DNA from: Actinomycetes bacterium
Lineage (GTDB): Bacteria; Actinomycetota; Actinomycetes; Actinomycetales; Microbacteriaceae
DNA: 8,125 nucleotides
Reading direction: 5' to 3'
NCBI GenBank assembly: GCA_023457615.1
Contig: JAEWKY010000005.1
Location: 1-8,125 of the forward strand
Shown here: piece by piece, positions 1 through 4,986 of the stretch
How the letters are laid out: the number at the start of each line of letters is the position of its first letter
Position numbering within the stretch: the first letter of the stretch is position 1
Notes under the pieces: model-generated
What the model saw: only the letters and a program-made list of their open reading frames with translations
The model's database searches: none
Told to the model about the DNA's origin: nothing
Translations under genes and position numbers: made by a program

Positions 1-58
1 CCTCGTAGGTGCGCACGCGCGACGACGCGTCGAGTCGGGTGCCGACGAGCGAGGTCAT
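1..58 (-). CDS. miaB: MiaB tRNA methylthiotransferase, N-terminal fragment (cut by window edge)
   Basis: Only 19 codons are in the window: MTSLVGTRLDASSRVRTYE. The closing R-T-Y-E is the typical lead-in to the first cysteine motif of actinobacterial MiaB (RTYEVRTYGCQMN), which would lie just outside. MiaB is a radical-SAM iron-sulfur enzyme that adds a 2-methylthio group to N6-isopentenyl-adenosine at tRNA position 37. The assignment rests on this short match plus gene order, since miaB commonly follows recA-recX in actinobacteria. The ATG has no Shine-Dalgarno sequence; a TAGACT element ends 6 bases before it, so the mRNA may be leaderless. The short length keeps confidence moderate. Confidence 0.66.
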   Translation of the reverse strand, partial: MTSLVGTRLDASSRVRTYE

Positions 59-64
59 GCGGGA

Positions 65-70
65 AGTCTA
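65..70 (-). promoter_or_regulatory. -10 element for miaB, leaderless type
   Basis: The minus strand reads TAGACT, then TCCCGC, then the ATG at 58-56. This fits the actinobacterial -10 consensus TANNNT, and the 6-base spacing would put the transcription start at or next to the A of the ATG. No convincing -35 is seen. The same hexamer precedes the tetR gene at the other end of the window. Confidence 0.5.
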
Positions 71-113
71 CGGAGCGCCCGGGCGTCCGGCTGACCCGGG
101 AACCGGATCGAGG

Positions 114-524
114 TCAGTCGCGGGTGATCGGCAGGCTGAAGGTGCCGCCCGCCCACGTGCCGTCGAGGGGGATCGAGTCGCCGCCGTCGTAGGTGCCCGT
201 GAAGTCGTAGTCGCTCTCGACGAAGACCAGGTGGATGTCGAGCGCGGTTCCCGAGAGCGACCAGGTGTCGGTCGCGTCGTCGAAGCGGCTGCCGCCGTTG
301 AACGCCACCGCGACGGTGCCGTCGGGCTGGAACTCGAGCACCCAGCTGTCGCCGTCGGAGTCGGTGCCGCTCCAGGTCGTGCCGGCGAGGTCGGAGCCGC
401 TGCCCGGGTCGCCCCCGGTGCCCGGGTCGCCGCCCGTGACCGGGAGGGACGGGAAGCACGCCGTGAGGAGCGCCCCGAGGAGCACGACCGCGCCGGCGGC
501 GCTGAGGGGACGACGGAGGTTCAT
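114..524 (-). CDS. Small secreted lipoprotein, copy 1 of a tandem pair, unknown function
   Basis: A 136-residue protein. Residues 1-23 form a lipoprotein signal peptide: basic MNLRRP, a hydrophobic stretch, then lipobox L20-T21-A22-C23, so the mature protein should be lipid-anchored at Cys23 on the outer face of the membrane. A Gly/Pro/Asp linker (about 24-46) leads into a domain of about 90 residues with alternating hydrophobic residues and several Trp, which suggests a small beta-barrel or beta-sandwich, perhaps lipocalin-like; this fold is inference. It carries the acidic motif D55-S-D-G-D-S-W61, shared with its neighbour (642-1049), which is clearly paralogous along the whole length. I chose the ATG at 524 over an upstream in-frame start at 581 because it gives a proper signal peptide and matches the paralogue's start. 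I do not recognise the family. Confidence 0.83.
   Translation of the reverse strand: MNLRRPLSAAGAVVLLGALLTACFPSLPVTGGDPGTGGDPGSGSDLAGTTWSGTDSDGDSWVLEFQPDGTVAVAFNGGSRFDDATDTWSLSGTALDIHLVFVESDYDFTGTYDGGDSIPLDGTWAGGTFSLPITRD
341..377. repeat. 37-base exact direct repeat, unit 1 (in lipoprotein copy 1)
   Basis: This stretch is identical base for base to 869-905 in lipoprotein copy 2. It encodes the T-W/G-T-W-S-G-T-D-S-D-G-D-S-W region. Identity extends through third codon positions, while flanking coding sequence has diverged. Confidence 0.85.
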
Positions 525-531
525 GGTCGGG

Positions 532-537
532 ACCCTA
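532..537 (-). promoter_or_regulatory. -10 element for lipoprotein copy 1, leaderless type
   Basis: TAGGGT on the minus strand ends exactly 7 bases before the ATG at 524, and no Shine-Dalgarno sequence is present. Copy 2 has the same hexamer at the same distance (1057-1062), so the promoter appears to have been duplicated with the gene. The -35 region is GC-rich with no clear hexamer. Confidence 0.55.
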
Positions 538-587
538 GCGCCGCCGGGTGACGCGCGCGAGCCGCCGGGCCGCGCCCGCACGAGGAA

Positions 588-618
588 GGAGGGGCCGGCG
601 CGACGCGCCGACCCCTCC
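588..618 (-). terminator. Hairpin terminator after lipoprotein copy 2
   Basis: Inverted repeat: arms of 15 bases (588-602 and 604-618) match at 14 of 15 positions, with one C/A mismatch, around a single central base, so the real loop must open a few pairs. It begins 24 bases after the stop codon of copy 2. There is no long U-tract (TTCC follows on the minus strand), which is common for GC-rich actinobacterial terminators. It should separate the two lipoprotein genes transcriptionally. Confidence 0.7.
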
Positions 619-641
619 GAGAGCGTTCCGAGTCGAGTCGC

Positions 642-1049
642 TCAGCCCTCGGTGAGGGTGAGCGTGAAGGGGCGACCGGCGTAGCTGCCGTTGAGCGGCA
701 GCGAGGAGCTGCCGTCGTAGGTGCCCGAGAACGTCACGTCGCCGTTCTCGAAGCCCGTGACGGTGAGCTCGACGGCGGTGCCGTCCTGCGACCAGGTGTC
801 CTCGGGCACGTCGGTGAAGTCGCCGTTGAACGAGACGCCGAGCGTGTTGTCGGCCTGGAACTCGATCTCCCAGCTGTCGCCGTCGGAGTCGGTGCCGCTC
901 CAGGTGCCCGCGAGAGCGGTCGCGGTGTCGCCACCGGTGTCGCCGCCGGTGTTCCCACCGGTGCCGGGGAGGGAGGGGAAGCACGCCGTGAGAACGGCGA
1001 CGAGGAGCAGGGTCACGGACCCGATGCTGAGAGAGCGACGGAGTGTCAT
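642..1049 (-). CDS. Small secreted lipoprotein, copy 2 of a tandem pair, unknown function
   Basis: A 135-residue protein. The signal peptide has MTLRRS at its start and lipobox L20-T21-A22-C23, the same position as in copy 1. After Cys23 comes FPSLPGTGG, a Gly/Thr/Asn/Asp-rich linker, then a beta-rich domain of about 90 residues opening with W-S-G-T-D54-S-D-G-D-S-W60 and ending in G-T-Y-D-G, P-L-N-G and F-T-L-T-L. By eye it is around half identical to copy 1 in the folded domain. The ATG at 1049 is preferred over one at 1076 because it starts the signal peptide cleanly and aligns with copy 1. It lies 27 bases after the recX stop, so read-through from recA-recX is possible besides its own promoter. 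No named family is recognised; the clustered Asp residues could bind a cation, but they do not fit a canonical EF-hand. Confidence 0.83.
   Translation of the reverse strand: MTLRRSLSIGSVTLLLVAVLTACFPSLPGTGGNTGGDTGGDTATALAGTWSGTDSDGDSWEIEFQADNTLGVSFNGDFTDVPEDTWSQDGTAVELTVTGFENGDVTFSGTYDGSSSLPLNGSYAGRPFTLTLTEG
869..905. repeat. 37-base exact direct repeat, unit 2 (in lipoprotein copy 2)
   Basis: Exact partner of 341-377; the two units lie 528 bases apart in the same orientation. Recombination between them would delete one gene and leave a single chimeric lipoprotein. Confidence 0.85.
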
Positions 1050-1056
1050 GTCTGTC

Positions 1057-1062
1057 ACCCTA
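1057..1062 (-). promoter_or_regulatory. -10 element for lipoprotein copy 2, leaderless type
   Basis: TAGGGT on the minus strand ends 7 bases before the ATG at 1049, inside the 27-base gap after recX. The -35 position would fall around the recX stop codon, where the minus strand is T-rich (CTTTTTCC). Confidence 0.55.
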
Positions 1063-1076
1063 TCGGGGGACAGCAC

Positions 1077-1748
1077 TCAGGAAAAAGCCACGCCACGCCG
1101 AGGATTCTGGGCGAGCGCCTGGTCGACGGCGGCGCGGACGGTGCTGCCCCCGTAGCCCCGCCGCGCGAGGTAGCCGCTGAGCCGACGGACCGCGGTCTCG
1201 CGGTCGAGGTGACGCAGTTGGGGCGCGCGCTTGAGCGCGAGCTCCCGCGCCCGGGAGAGCTCGTCGGAGGAGTCGACGAGCTCGAGCGCGTACTCGATCG
1301 CGGCCGGGGCGAGGAGGCGACGGGTGAGCTCGGCGGCGATGGCCGTGCGTCCGAGTCCCTTGCGCTCCTGCAGCGTGCCGACGAGGTTCTGCGCGAGGGC
1401 GACGTCGTCGAGGTAGCCCTCGCGCTCGAGGCGGGCGACATCGGCGTCGATCTCGGCGTCGTCGAATCCGCGATCGCGCAGGTGACGCTCGAGCTCGCGG
1501 CGGGACAGTCCGCGGCGCGCGAGCGCCGTGATCGACACGTGGCGCGCGGCCCCGGCCGGCGCGAGGTCGTCGTCGTGCGCGCCGTCGGCGAGGGAGCCGG
1601 AACGGCCCGACGGCATCCCGCGGCGGGGTGCGCCCGCGGAGTCGTCGTGCGCGAGCTCGTCGTGCCCGGGCGTCGCCTCCTGCGGGATCACTCCCGGCAG
1701 GTAGGTGACGCGGGCGAGCACGCCGTCGAGCCGTTCCGGCGACGCCAT
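1077..1748 (-). CDS. recX: RecX regulatory protein
   Basis: A 223-residue protein. RecX binds RecA filaments and modulates, usually limits, their growth and activity in the cytoplasm. The first 65-70 residues are a low-complexity, Asp/Ala/Gly-rich extension; the RecX helical repeats start near residue 70 (VSITALARRGLSRRELERHL) and run to about 215, with the characteristic D-A-E-I-D-A-D-V-A-R-L-E-R-E-G-Y-L-D-D segment (97-115) and the R-R-G-Y ... A-V-D-Q-A-L end. The ATG overlaps the recA TAA by one base (TAATG), so translation is probably coupled to recA; no strong Shine-Dalgarno is visible. Length is within the range of actinobacterial RecX proteins with N-terminal extensions. Confidence 0.93.
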   Translation of the reverse strand: MASPERLDGVLARVTYLPGVIPQEATPGHDELAHDDSAGAPRRGMPSGRSGSLADGAHDDDLAPAGAARHVSITALARRGLSRRELERHLRDRGFDDAEIDADVARLEREGYLDDVALAQNLVGTLQERKGLGRTAIAAELTRRLLAPAAIEYALELVDSSDELSRARELALKRAPQLRHLDRETAVRRLSGYLARRGYGGSTVRAAVDQALAQNPRRGVAFS

Positions 1749-2833
1749 TACTCGCCCGACGCCTTGAGCTCGGCGACGTCGCCGACCGGCGGCACGATCG
1801 AGGCGACGTTCGACGCATCGGCGGCCGCGGCCTTGCCCGCCCCGACGCCGAGCTTCACGAGGATCTTCTTCTCGATCTCGTTCGCGATGTCGGGGTTCTC
1901 GAGCAGGAAGTTGCGCGAGTTCTCCTTGCCCTGGCCGAGCTGGTCGCCGTCGTAGGTGTACCAGGCGCCCGACTTGCGCACGATCTCGTGCTCGACGCCG
2001 TAGTCGATGAGCGAGCCCTCGCGCGAGATGCCGACGCCGTAGAGGATGTCGAACTCCGCCTGCTTGAAGGGCGGGGCCATCTTGTTCTTGACGACCTTGA
2101 CGCGCGTGCGGTTGCCGACCGCCTCGGTGCCGTCCTTGAGGGTCTCGATGCGGCGGATGTCGAGGCGCACCGACGCGTAGAACTTGAGCGCCTTGCCGCC
2201 CGCGGTCGTCTCGGGGCTGCCGAAGAACACGCCGATCTTCTCGCGGAGCTGGTTGATGAAGATCATCGTCGTCTGCGTCGAGGAGAGGCCGCCCGTGAGC
2301 TTGCGGAGCGCCTGCGACATGAGGCGCGCCTGGAGGCCGACGTGGCTGTCGCCCATCTCGCCCTCGATCTCGGCGCGCGGCACGAGCGCGGCGACCGAGT
2401 CGACGACGATGCGGTCGATCGAGCCCGAGCGCACGAGCATGTCGGCGATCTCGAGCGCCTGCTCCCCCGTGTCGGGCTGCGACACGAGGAGCGAGTCGAT
2501 GTCGACGCCGAGCTTCTTGGCGTACTCGGGGTCGAGGGCGTGCTCGGCGTCGATGAAGGCCGCGATGCCGCCGTTGCGCTGGGCGTTGGCGATCGCGTGC
2601 AGCGTGAGCGTCGTCTTACCCGACGACTCCGGACCGTAGATCTCGATGATGCGGCCGCGCGGGAGACCGCCGATGCCGAGCGCGACGTCGAGCGCGATGG
2701 AACCCGTCGGGATGACGGCGACGGGAGCGCGCTCGTCGGAGCCGAGCCGCATCACCGTGCCCTTGCCGAACTGGCGGTCGATCTGGGCGAGAGCGGTCTC
2801 GAGGGCCTTCTCGCGGTCTGCGGGAGTGGGCAT
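1748..2833 (-). CDS. recA: RecA recombinase
   Basis: A 361-residue ATP-dependent strand-exchange protein and co-protease for LexA cleavage. Walker A is G67-PESSGK-T74; the Walker B strand is RIVVD (Asp145); the core ATPase motif EIEGEMGDSHVGLQARLMSQ is at about 155-174; loop L2 with GSPETTAGG is near 205-213; and the C-terminal domain with the KLGVGAGK region precedes a short Ala/Asp-rich tail. There is no intein, unlike some mycobacterial recA genes. The ATG at 2833 is chosen because GAAGGAAG (2841-2848) lies 7 bases upstream and the protein begins MPTPADREKALETALAQIDRQFGKG, standard for the family; the frame stays open further upstream but contains the promoters. Regulation: LexA box plus a second damage-type promoter upstream. 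Confidence 0.98.
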   Translation of the reverse strand: MPTPADREKALETALAQIDRQFGKGTVMRLGSDERAPVAVIPTGSIALDVALGIGGLPRGRIIEIYGPESSGKTTLTLHAIANAQRNGGIAAFIDAEHALDPEYAKKLGVDIDSLLVSQPDTGEQALEIADMLVRSGSIDRIVVDSVAALVPRAEIEGEMGDSHVGLQARLMSQALRKLTGGLSSTQTTMIFINQLREKIGVFFGSPETTAGGKALKFYASVRLDIRRIETLKDGTEAVGNRTRVKVVKNKMAPPFKQAEFDILYGVGISREGSLIDYGVEHEIVRKSGAWYTYDGDQLGQGKENSRNFLLENPDIANEIEKKILVKLGVGAGKAAAADASNVASIVPPVGDVAELKASGE

Positions 2834-2976
2834 GTCGTGTCTTCCTTCGTTCGGCGGAGCGACTGCGGTGCGCAGCCGGTCCGATGCGGTGCGCCCATCG
2901 GCTGCCATCCCTGCGCCGGCCGGTAAGGCAAGGCCGGTGCTCTCGTGACAAAGGCTGTCGGTGTCCGACGAGTGCG

Positions 2977-2999
2977 ACGCTACGCCCGAGGACCGACAT
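2977..2999 (-). promoter_or_regulatory. Proximal recA promoter, PafBC-type (RecA-NDp-like)
   Basis: The minus strand reads ATGTCGGTC, an 8-base spacer (CTCGGGCG), then TAGCGT. The mycobacterial SOS-independent DNA-damage promoter recognised with PafBC is TTGTCRGTG-N8-TANNNT; this matches 7 of 9 positions in the first element, exactly in spacing, and fully in the -10. The start site would be about 137 bases before recA. PafBC binding is inference from the motif. Confidence 0.55.
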
Positions 3000-3057
3000 C
3001 GGTCGGGACCGACGGGCGGAGAACGGAACGACTCGTCTTCGAACGACTCTGTGGAGG

Positions 3058-3086
3058 ACACTACGCGCATCCGAACGGATGTTCGA
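3058..3086 (-). promoter_or_regulatory. Distal recA promoter (SOS type)
   Basis: A -10 TAGTGT (3063-3058) lies 17 bases from a TCGAAC hexamer (3086-3081) that can serve as -35. The -35 hexamer is itself half of the LexA box, so LexA binding should block RNA polymerase. The predicted start is near 3051, giving a leader of roughly 215-220 bases. Confidence 0.6.
3071..3086. promoter_or_regulatory. LexA-binding SOS box of recA
   Basis: The plus strand reads CCGAACGGATGTTCGA. The Gram-positive/actinobacterial LexA consensus TCGAAC-N4-GTTCGA is matched at 11 of 12 defined positions; only the first base differs. Its place over the -35 and spacer of the distal recA promoter is what a repressor site requires. 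Confidence 0.82.
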
Positions 3087-3089
3087 TCA

Positions 3090-3108
3090 CCGACACGCGG
3101 CGTGTCGG
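3090..3108 (-). terminator. Hairpin between DUF3046 stop and recA promoter
   Basis: Perfect inverted repeat CCGACACG - CGG - CGTGTCGG, 8 pairs with a 3-base loop, starting 9 bases after the DUF3046 stop codon. It may terminate the clgR-DUF3046 transcript, although no U-run follows. It also abuts the LexA box, so a protein-binding role cannot be excluded. Confidence 0.45.
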
Positions 3109-3117
3109 AGGAGGGAG

Positions 3118-3342
3118 CTACCCGCGCGCGGGCTTCGGCCGTCCGGCGCCGTGCCAGCGCTCCCGCGGCACCTCCTGCACGCGGCAGAGGGCGAGCCACA
3201 CGTCGCGCGCCGGGAGCCCGGCGGCCAACGCCTGCTCGGGCGTGCGGTTGCCGAGCTCGACGATCACCGTGTCCCGCAGCAGCACGCGGCCGAACGCGCC
3301 GAACTCGTCGTCGACGGCGCGCGCGAACTCGGAGATCTTCAG
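3118..3342 (-). CDS. DUF3046 family small protein, CTG start
   Basis: A 74-residue protein, read as M(CTG)-KISEFARAVDDEFGAFGR, then VLLRDTVIVELGNRTPEQAL, then AAGLPARDVWLALCRVQEVP, then RERWHGAGRPKPARG. It matches the actinobacterial DUF3046 pattern (M-K/R-L-S-E-F ... D-E-F-G ... R-D ... L-G-x-R-T ... E-A-L-A-A-G ... V-W-x-A-L-C). Function is unknown; the family is typically encoded next to recA in actinobacteria. Between the upstream in-frame stop at 3451-3453 and the conserved region there is no ATG, GTG or TTG; the CTG at 3342-3340 falls exactly where the family has its initiator Met. The first in-frame GTG would remove about 18 residues. It starts 16 bases after the clgR stop, with only a weak GAGCCGGG upstream, so coupling to clgR is likely. 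Confidence 0.82.
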   Translation of the reverse strand: MKISEFARAVDDEFGAFGRVLLRDTVIVELGNRTPEQALAAGLPARDVWLALCRVQEVPRERWHGAGRPKPARG

Positions 3343-3358
3343 ATTCGGCGAACCCGGC

Positions 3359-3691
3359 TCAGCGGACCGCGAGGTCCGCGTCGAACTCGGCGACGAGCTC
3401 GTCCGGCAGCGTGTCGGGCACGCGGTCGTACGCCGTGGTCGTGTCGAACGTCACGCCCTCGATGACGGCGAGACGGTCGCCGACCTCGCGCATGATCACC
3501 GAGATCGGGGTGTCGAGAGCATCCGCCACCGAGGCGAGGATCTCGCTCGAGGCCTCCTTCTGGCCGCGCTCGACCTCGCTGAGGTAGCCGAGGGCCACCG
3601 ACGCGCGGGACGCCACCTGACGGAGGGTCATCGCCTTCTGAAGGCGGAAATCGCGGAGGACATCGCCGATCTCCTGACGGACCAGAACCAT
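3359..3691 (-). CDS. clgR: ClgR-type XRE-family transcriptional activator
   Basis: A 110-residue DNA-binding protein with a Cro/C1-type helix-turn-helix at about 22-44 (TLRQVASRASVALGYLSEVE). The stretch GYLSEVERGQKEASSE (35-50) is characteristic of ClgR, which in Corynebacterium, Mycobacterium and Streptomyces activates clp protease and other proteostasis or repair genes and is itself turned over by Clp proteases. The place between cinA and recA is also the usual one for clgR. The ATG at 3691 is selected because a strong AAGGAGGA (3696-3703) lies 4 bases upstream; an earlier ATG at 3751 would extend through the Shine-Dalgarno and promoter. The C-terminal 25 residues are acidic and divergent, and end in LAVR. 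Confidence 0.9.
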   Translation of the reverse strand: MVLVRQEIGDVLRDFRLQKAMTLRQVASRASVALGYLSEVERGQKEASSEILASVADALDTPISVIMREVGDRLAVIEGVTFDTTTAYDRVPDTLPDELVAEFDADLAVR

Positions 3692-3749
3692 GGTGTCCTC
3701 CTTCTCTCCTGTCATTCGGAGGCCTCGCGGACTCCGGTTCGGGGTGGCC

Positions 3750-3779
3750 ACACTACCCCGGGTGCTACGTGAACTCTAA
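3750..3779 (-). promoter_or_regulatory. clgR promoter
   Basis: The minus strand has TAGTGT (3755-3750) as -10, identical to the distal recA -10, and TTAGAG (3779-3774) 18 bases upstream as a poor -35. The start would be near 3743, about 52 bases before clgR. A weak -35 fits an activator-dependent promoter. Confidence 0.5.
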
Positions 3780-3785
3780 TTCGCG

Positions 3786-3797
3786 TCACCTCGGTGA
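3786..3797. promoter_or_regulatory. Palindrome upstream of the clgR promoter, possible activator site
   Basis: TCACC-TC-GGTGA is a perfect inverted repeat centred about 48 bases before the predicted clgR start, a normal position for an activator. ClgR autoactivation is known in relatives, but the site does not match the published corynebacterial ClgR consensus as I remember it, so the bound protein is open. Confidence 0.35.
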
Positions 3798-3811
3798 AGC
3801 CTGAGACGACA

Positions 3812-3829
3812 CGATCTGTAACAGGATCG
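3812..3829 (-). terminator. Weak hairpin after cinA
   Basis: CGATCTGT and ACAGGATCG (3812-3819 and 3821-3829) pair over 7-8 bases with one bulged G and a very small loop, 10 bases after the cinA stop. It could end the ftsK-pgsA-cinA transcript, but there is no U-tract and the stem is imperfect. Confidence 0.3.
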
Positions 3830-3838
3830 ACACAGGGG

Positions 3839-4315
3839 CTATTCCCGCACCATCCCCAGGACGAGGGCGAGGGCCGCCGCGACCGTCTCCCGGCGGATCT
3901 CGTCGCGGTCCCCGGTCAGCGCGAGGCGCGTCGAGGTGACGCCGTCCGCCGTGGCGAGGCCGAGCCACACGGTGCCGGGCAACCGGCCGTCCTGCGCGTC
4001 GGGACCGGCCGCGCCGGTGGTGGCGAGCCCGACATCCGCCCGCGTGAGGTCGCGCACGCCCGTCGCCATCTGCTCGGCGACCTGCGGATGGATGGCGCCC
4101 TCGCGACGGAGCAGCTCGCGATCGACCCCGAGCAGCTCGGCCTTGAGCCGCGTCGCGTAGGCCACCACCCCGCCGAGAAGCACGGTGGATGCGCCCGGGA
4201 CCGCGACGATCGCGGAGGCCACCGCTCCCCCGGTGAGGGACTCGGCGACCGCGATCGTGAGCCCCCGGGCGCGGAGTGCGGCGACGAGCTCGGGCGCCGC
4301 GTCAGGTCTCGACAC
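3839..4315 (-). CDS. cinA: CinA-like nicotinamide-nucleotide amidohydrolase (PncC domain)
   Basis: A 158-residue cytoplasmic enzyme of the CinA C-terminal family, which deamidates nicotinamide mononucleotide to nicotinic acid mononucleotide and so recycles NMN, for example that released by NAD-dependent DNA ligase. Visible signatures: AES26LTGG with the catalytic Ser, V-V-A-Y53-A-T-R-L-K58 with the Tyr and Lys of the active site, and TTGAAGPDAQDGRLPGTVWLG (about 119-139). The N-terminal molybdopterin-binding-like domain of full-length CinA is absent, as is normal for the short form. It starts with GTG, 12 bases after the pgsA stop, without a clear Shine-Dalgarno, so coupling to pgsA is likely. 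Its link to competence is historical and not implied here. Confidence 0.9.
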   Translation of the reverse strand: MSRPDAAPELVAALRARGLTIAVAESLTGGAVASAIVAVPGASTVLLGGVVAYATRLKAELLGVDRELLRREGAIHPQVAEQMATGVRDLTRADVGLATTGAAGPDAQDGRLPGTVWLGLATADGVTSTRLALTGDRDEIRRETVAAALALVLGMVRE

Positions 4316-4327
4316 CGCCCGGCCCGC

Positions 4328-4984
4328 CTACTCGGCGACCGGGGCGGGAGGCGCCGGACGCGCGGACGGCCGGCCCTTCCAGGCCTGCCACAGGTACTCC
4401 GCGCCGCTGACGAGGGTGATCGCGACGGCGAGCATCATGAGCACGAGGTCCAGGGTGCGCACCCCGTCGCCGAAGAACGACCACAGCGGCACGAGGGCGA
4501 ACGAGATCGCGATGATCTGCACCCAGGTCTTGATCTTGCCGAGCAGCGACGCGGGGATGACGTGGTCGCGCAGCGCCACGAGCCGCAGCACCGTGATGCC
4601 GACCTCGCGCACGAGGATGACGACCGTGACCCACCAGTCGAGCTCTCCGAGCACCGAGAGCGAGACGAGCGCCCCCCCGATGAGCACCTTGTCGGCGATC
4701 GGGTCGAGCAGCTTGCCGGCGTCGGTGACGAGGTTGCGGCGACGCGCGAGATAGCCGTCGATGCCGTCGGTGGCCGAGGCGAGGACGAAGAGGCCCGCGG
4801 CCACGTAGCGCAGCACGCCGTCGGAGCCGCCGTCGACCAGCAGGAGCACGACGAAGACCGGGGCGAGCAGGATGCGCGCGACCGTCACGATGTTGGCGAC
4901 GTTCCCGGCGCTCGCGACGCCCTCGCCGTCGCGCACGACGCGCCCCCGCATCGGGTTGACCCTCGGCGCGGGCGACTGCGTCAC
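4328..4984 (-). CDS. pgsA: CDP-diacylglycerol-glycerol-3-phosphate 3-phosphatidyltransferase
   Basis: A 218-residue integral membrane enzyme that transfers phosphatidyl from CDP-diacylglycerol to glycerol-3-phosphate, the committed step to phosphatidylglycerol and cardiolipin. The CDP-alcohol phosphotransferase motif D-x2-D-G-x2-A-R-x8-G-x3-D-x3-D is complete: D73, D76, G77, A80, R81, G90, D94, D98. About six hydrophobic segments surround it (near 33-50, 57-70, 99-113, 118-136, 152-170, 179-195). The GTG start at 4984 lies 2 bases after the ftsK stop with GGGAG 5 bases upstream; an alternative ATG at 4951 (207 residues) has GAGGG 8 bases upstream and would also retain everything conserved. 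The substrate could differ, since related enzymes in this family are hard to tell apart by motif alone. Confidence 0.9.
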   Translation of the reverse strand: MTQSPAPRVNPMRGRVVRDGEGVASAGNVANIVTVARILLAPVFVVLLLVDGGSDGVLRYVAAGLFVLASATDGIDGYLARRRNLVTDAGKLLDPIADKVLIGGALVSLSVLGELDWWVTVVILVREVGITVLRLVALRDHVIPASLLGKIKTWVQIIAISFALVPLWSFFGDGVRTLDLVLMMLAVAITLVSGAEYLWQAWKGRPSARPAPPAPVAE

Positions 4985-4986
4985 TG

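Noticed and set aside
78..100. CCCGGG-N11-CCCGGG hairpin after lipoprotein copy 1 as a terminator.
   Set aside because: A six-pair stem made of self-complementary GC units with an 11-base loop and no U-run is too weak in this composition to call.
2955..2977. Plus-strand CTGTCGGTG, resembling the PafBC promoter element.
   Set aside because: No TANNNT follows after 8 bases, and it points away from recA towards genes on the other strand.
3026..3049. Direct repeat GAACGACTC (3026-3034 and 3041-3049) in the recA leader.
   Set aside because: Each copy holds only a LexA half-site and the pair is not inverted; the length is within what chance gives.
2834..3199. RecA frame stays open for 122 codons upstream of its normal start.
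   Set aside because: The extension covers two promoters and the LexA box, has no family match, and the 2833 start has a good Shine-Dalgarno. Open frames are common at this GC content.
3770..3785. Possible LexA box in front of clgR.
   Set aside because: Only 8 of 12 consensus positions match and the second half-site begins with A instead of G, so it is not listed as a separate feature; it is mentioned only as part of the clgR promoter finding.
4949..4984. Whether pgsA begins at the ATG at 4951 rather than the GTG at 4984.
   Set aside because: Both have acceptable Shine-Dalgarno sequences; I kept 4984 because of its tight spacing to the ftsK stop, but the choice is not settled.
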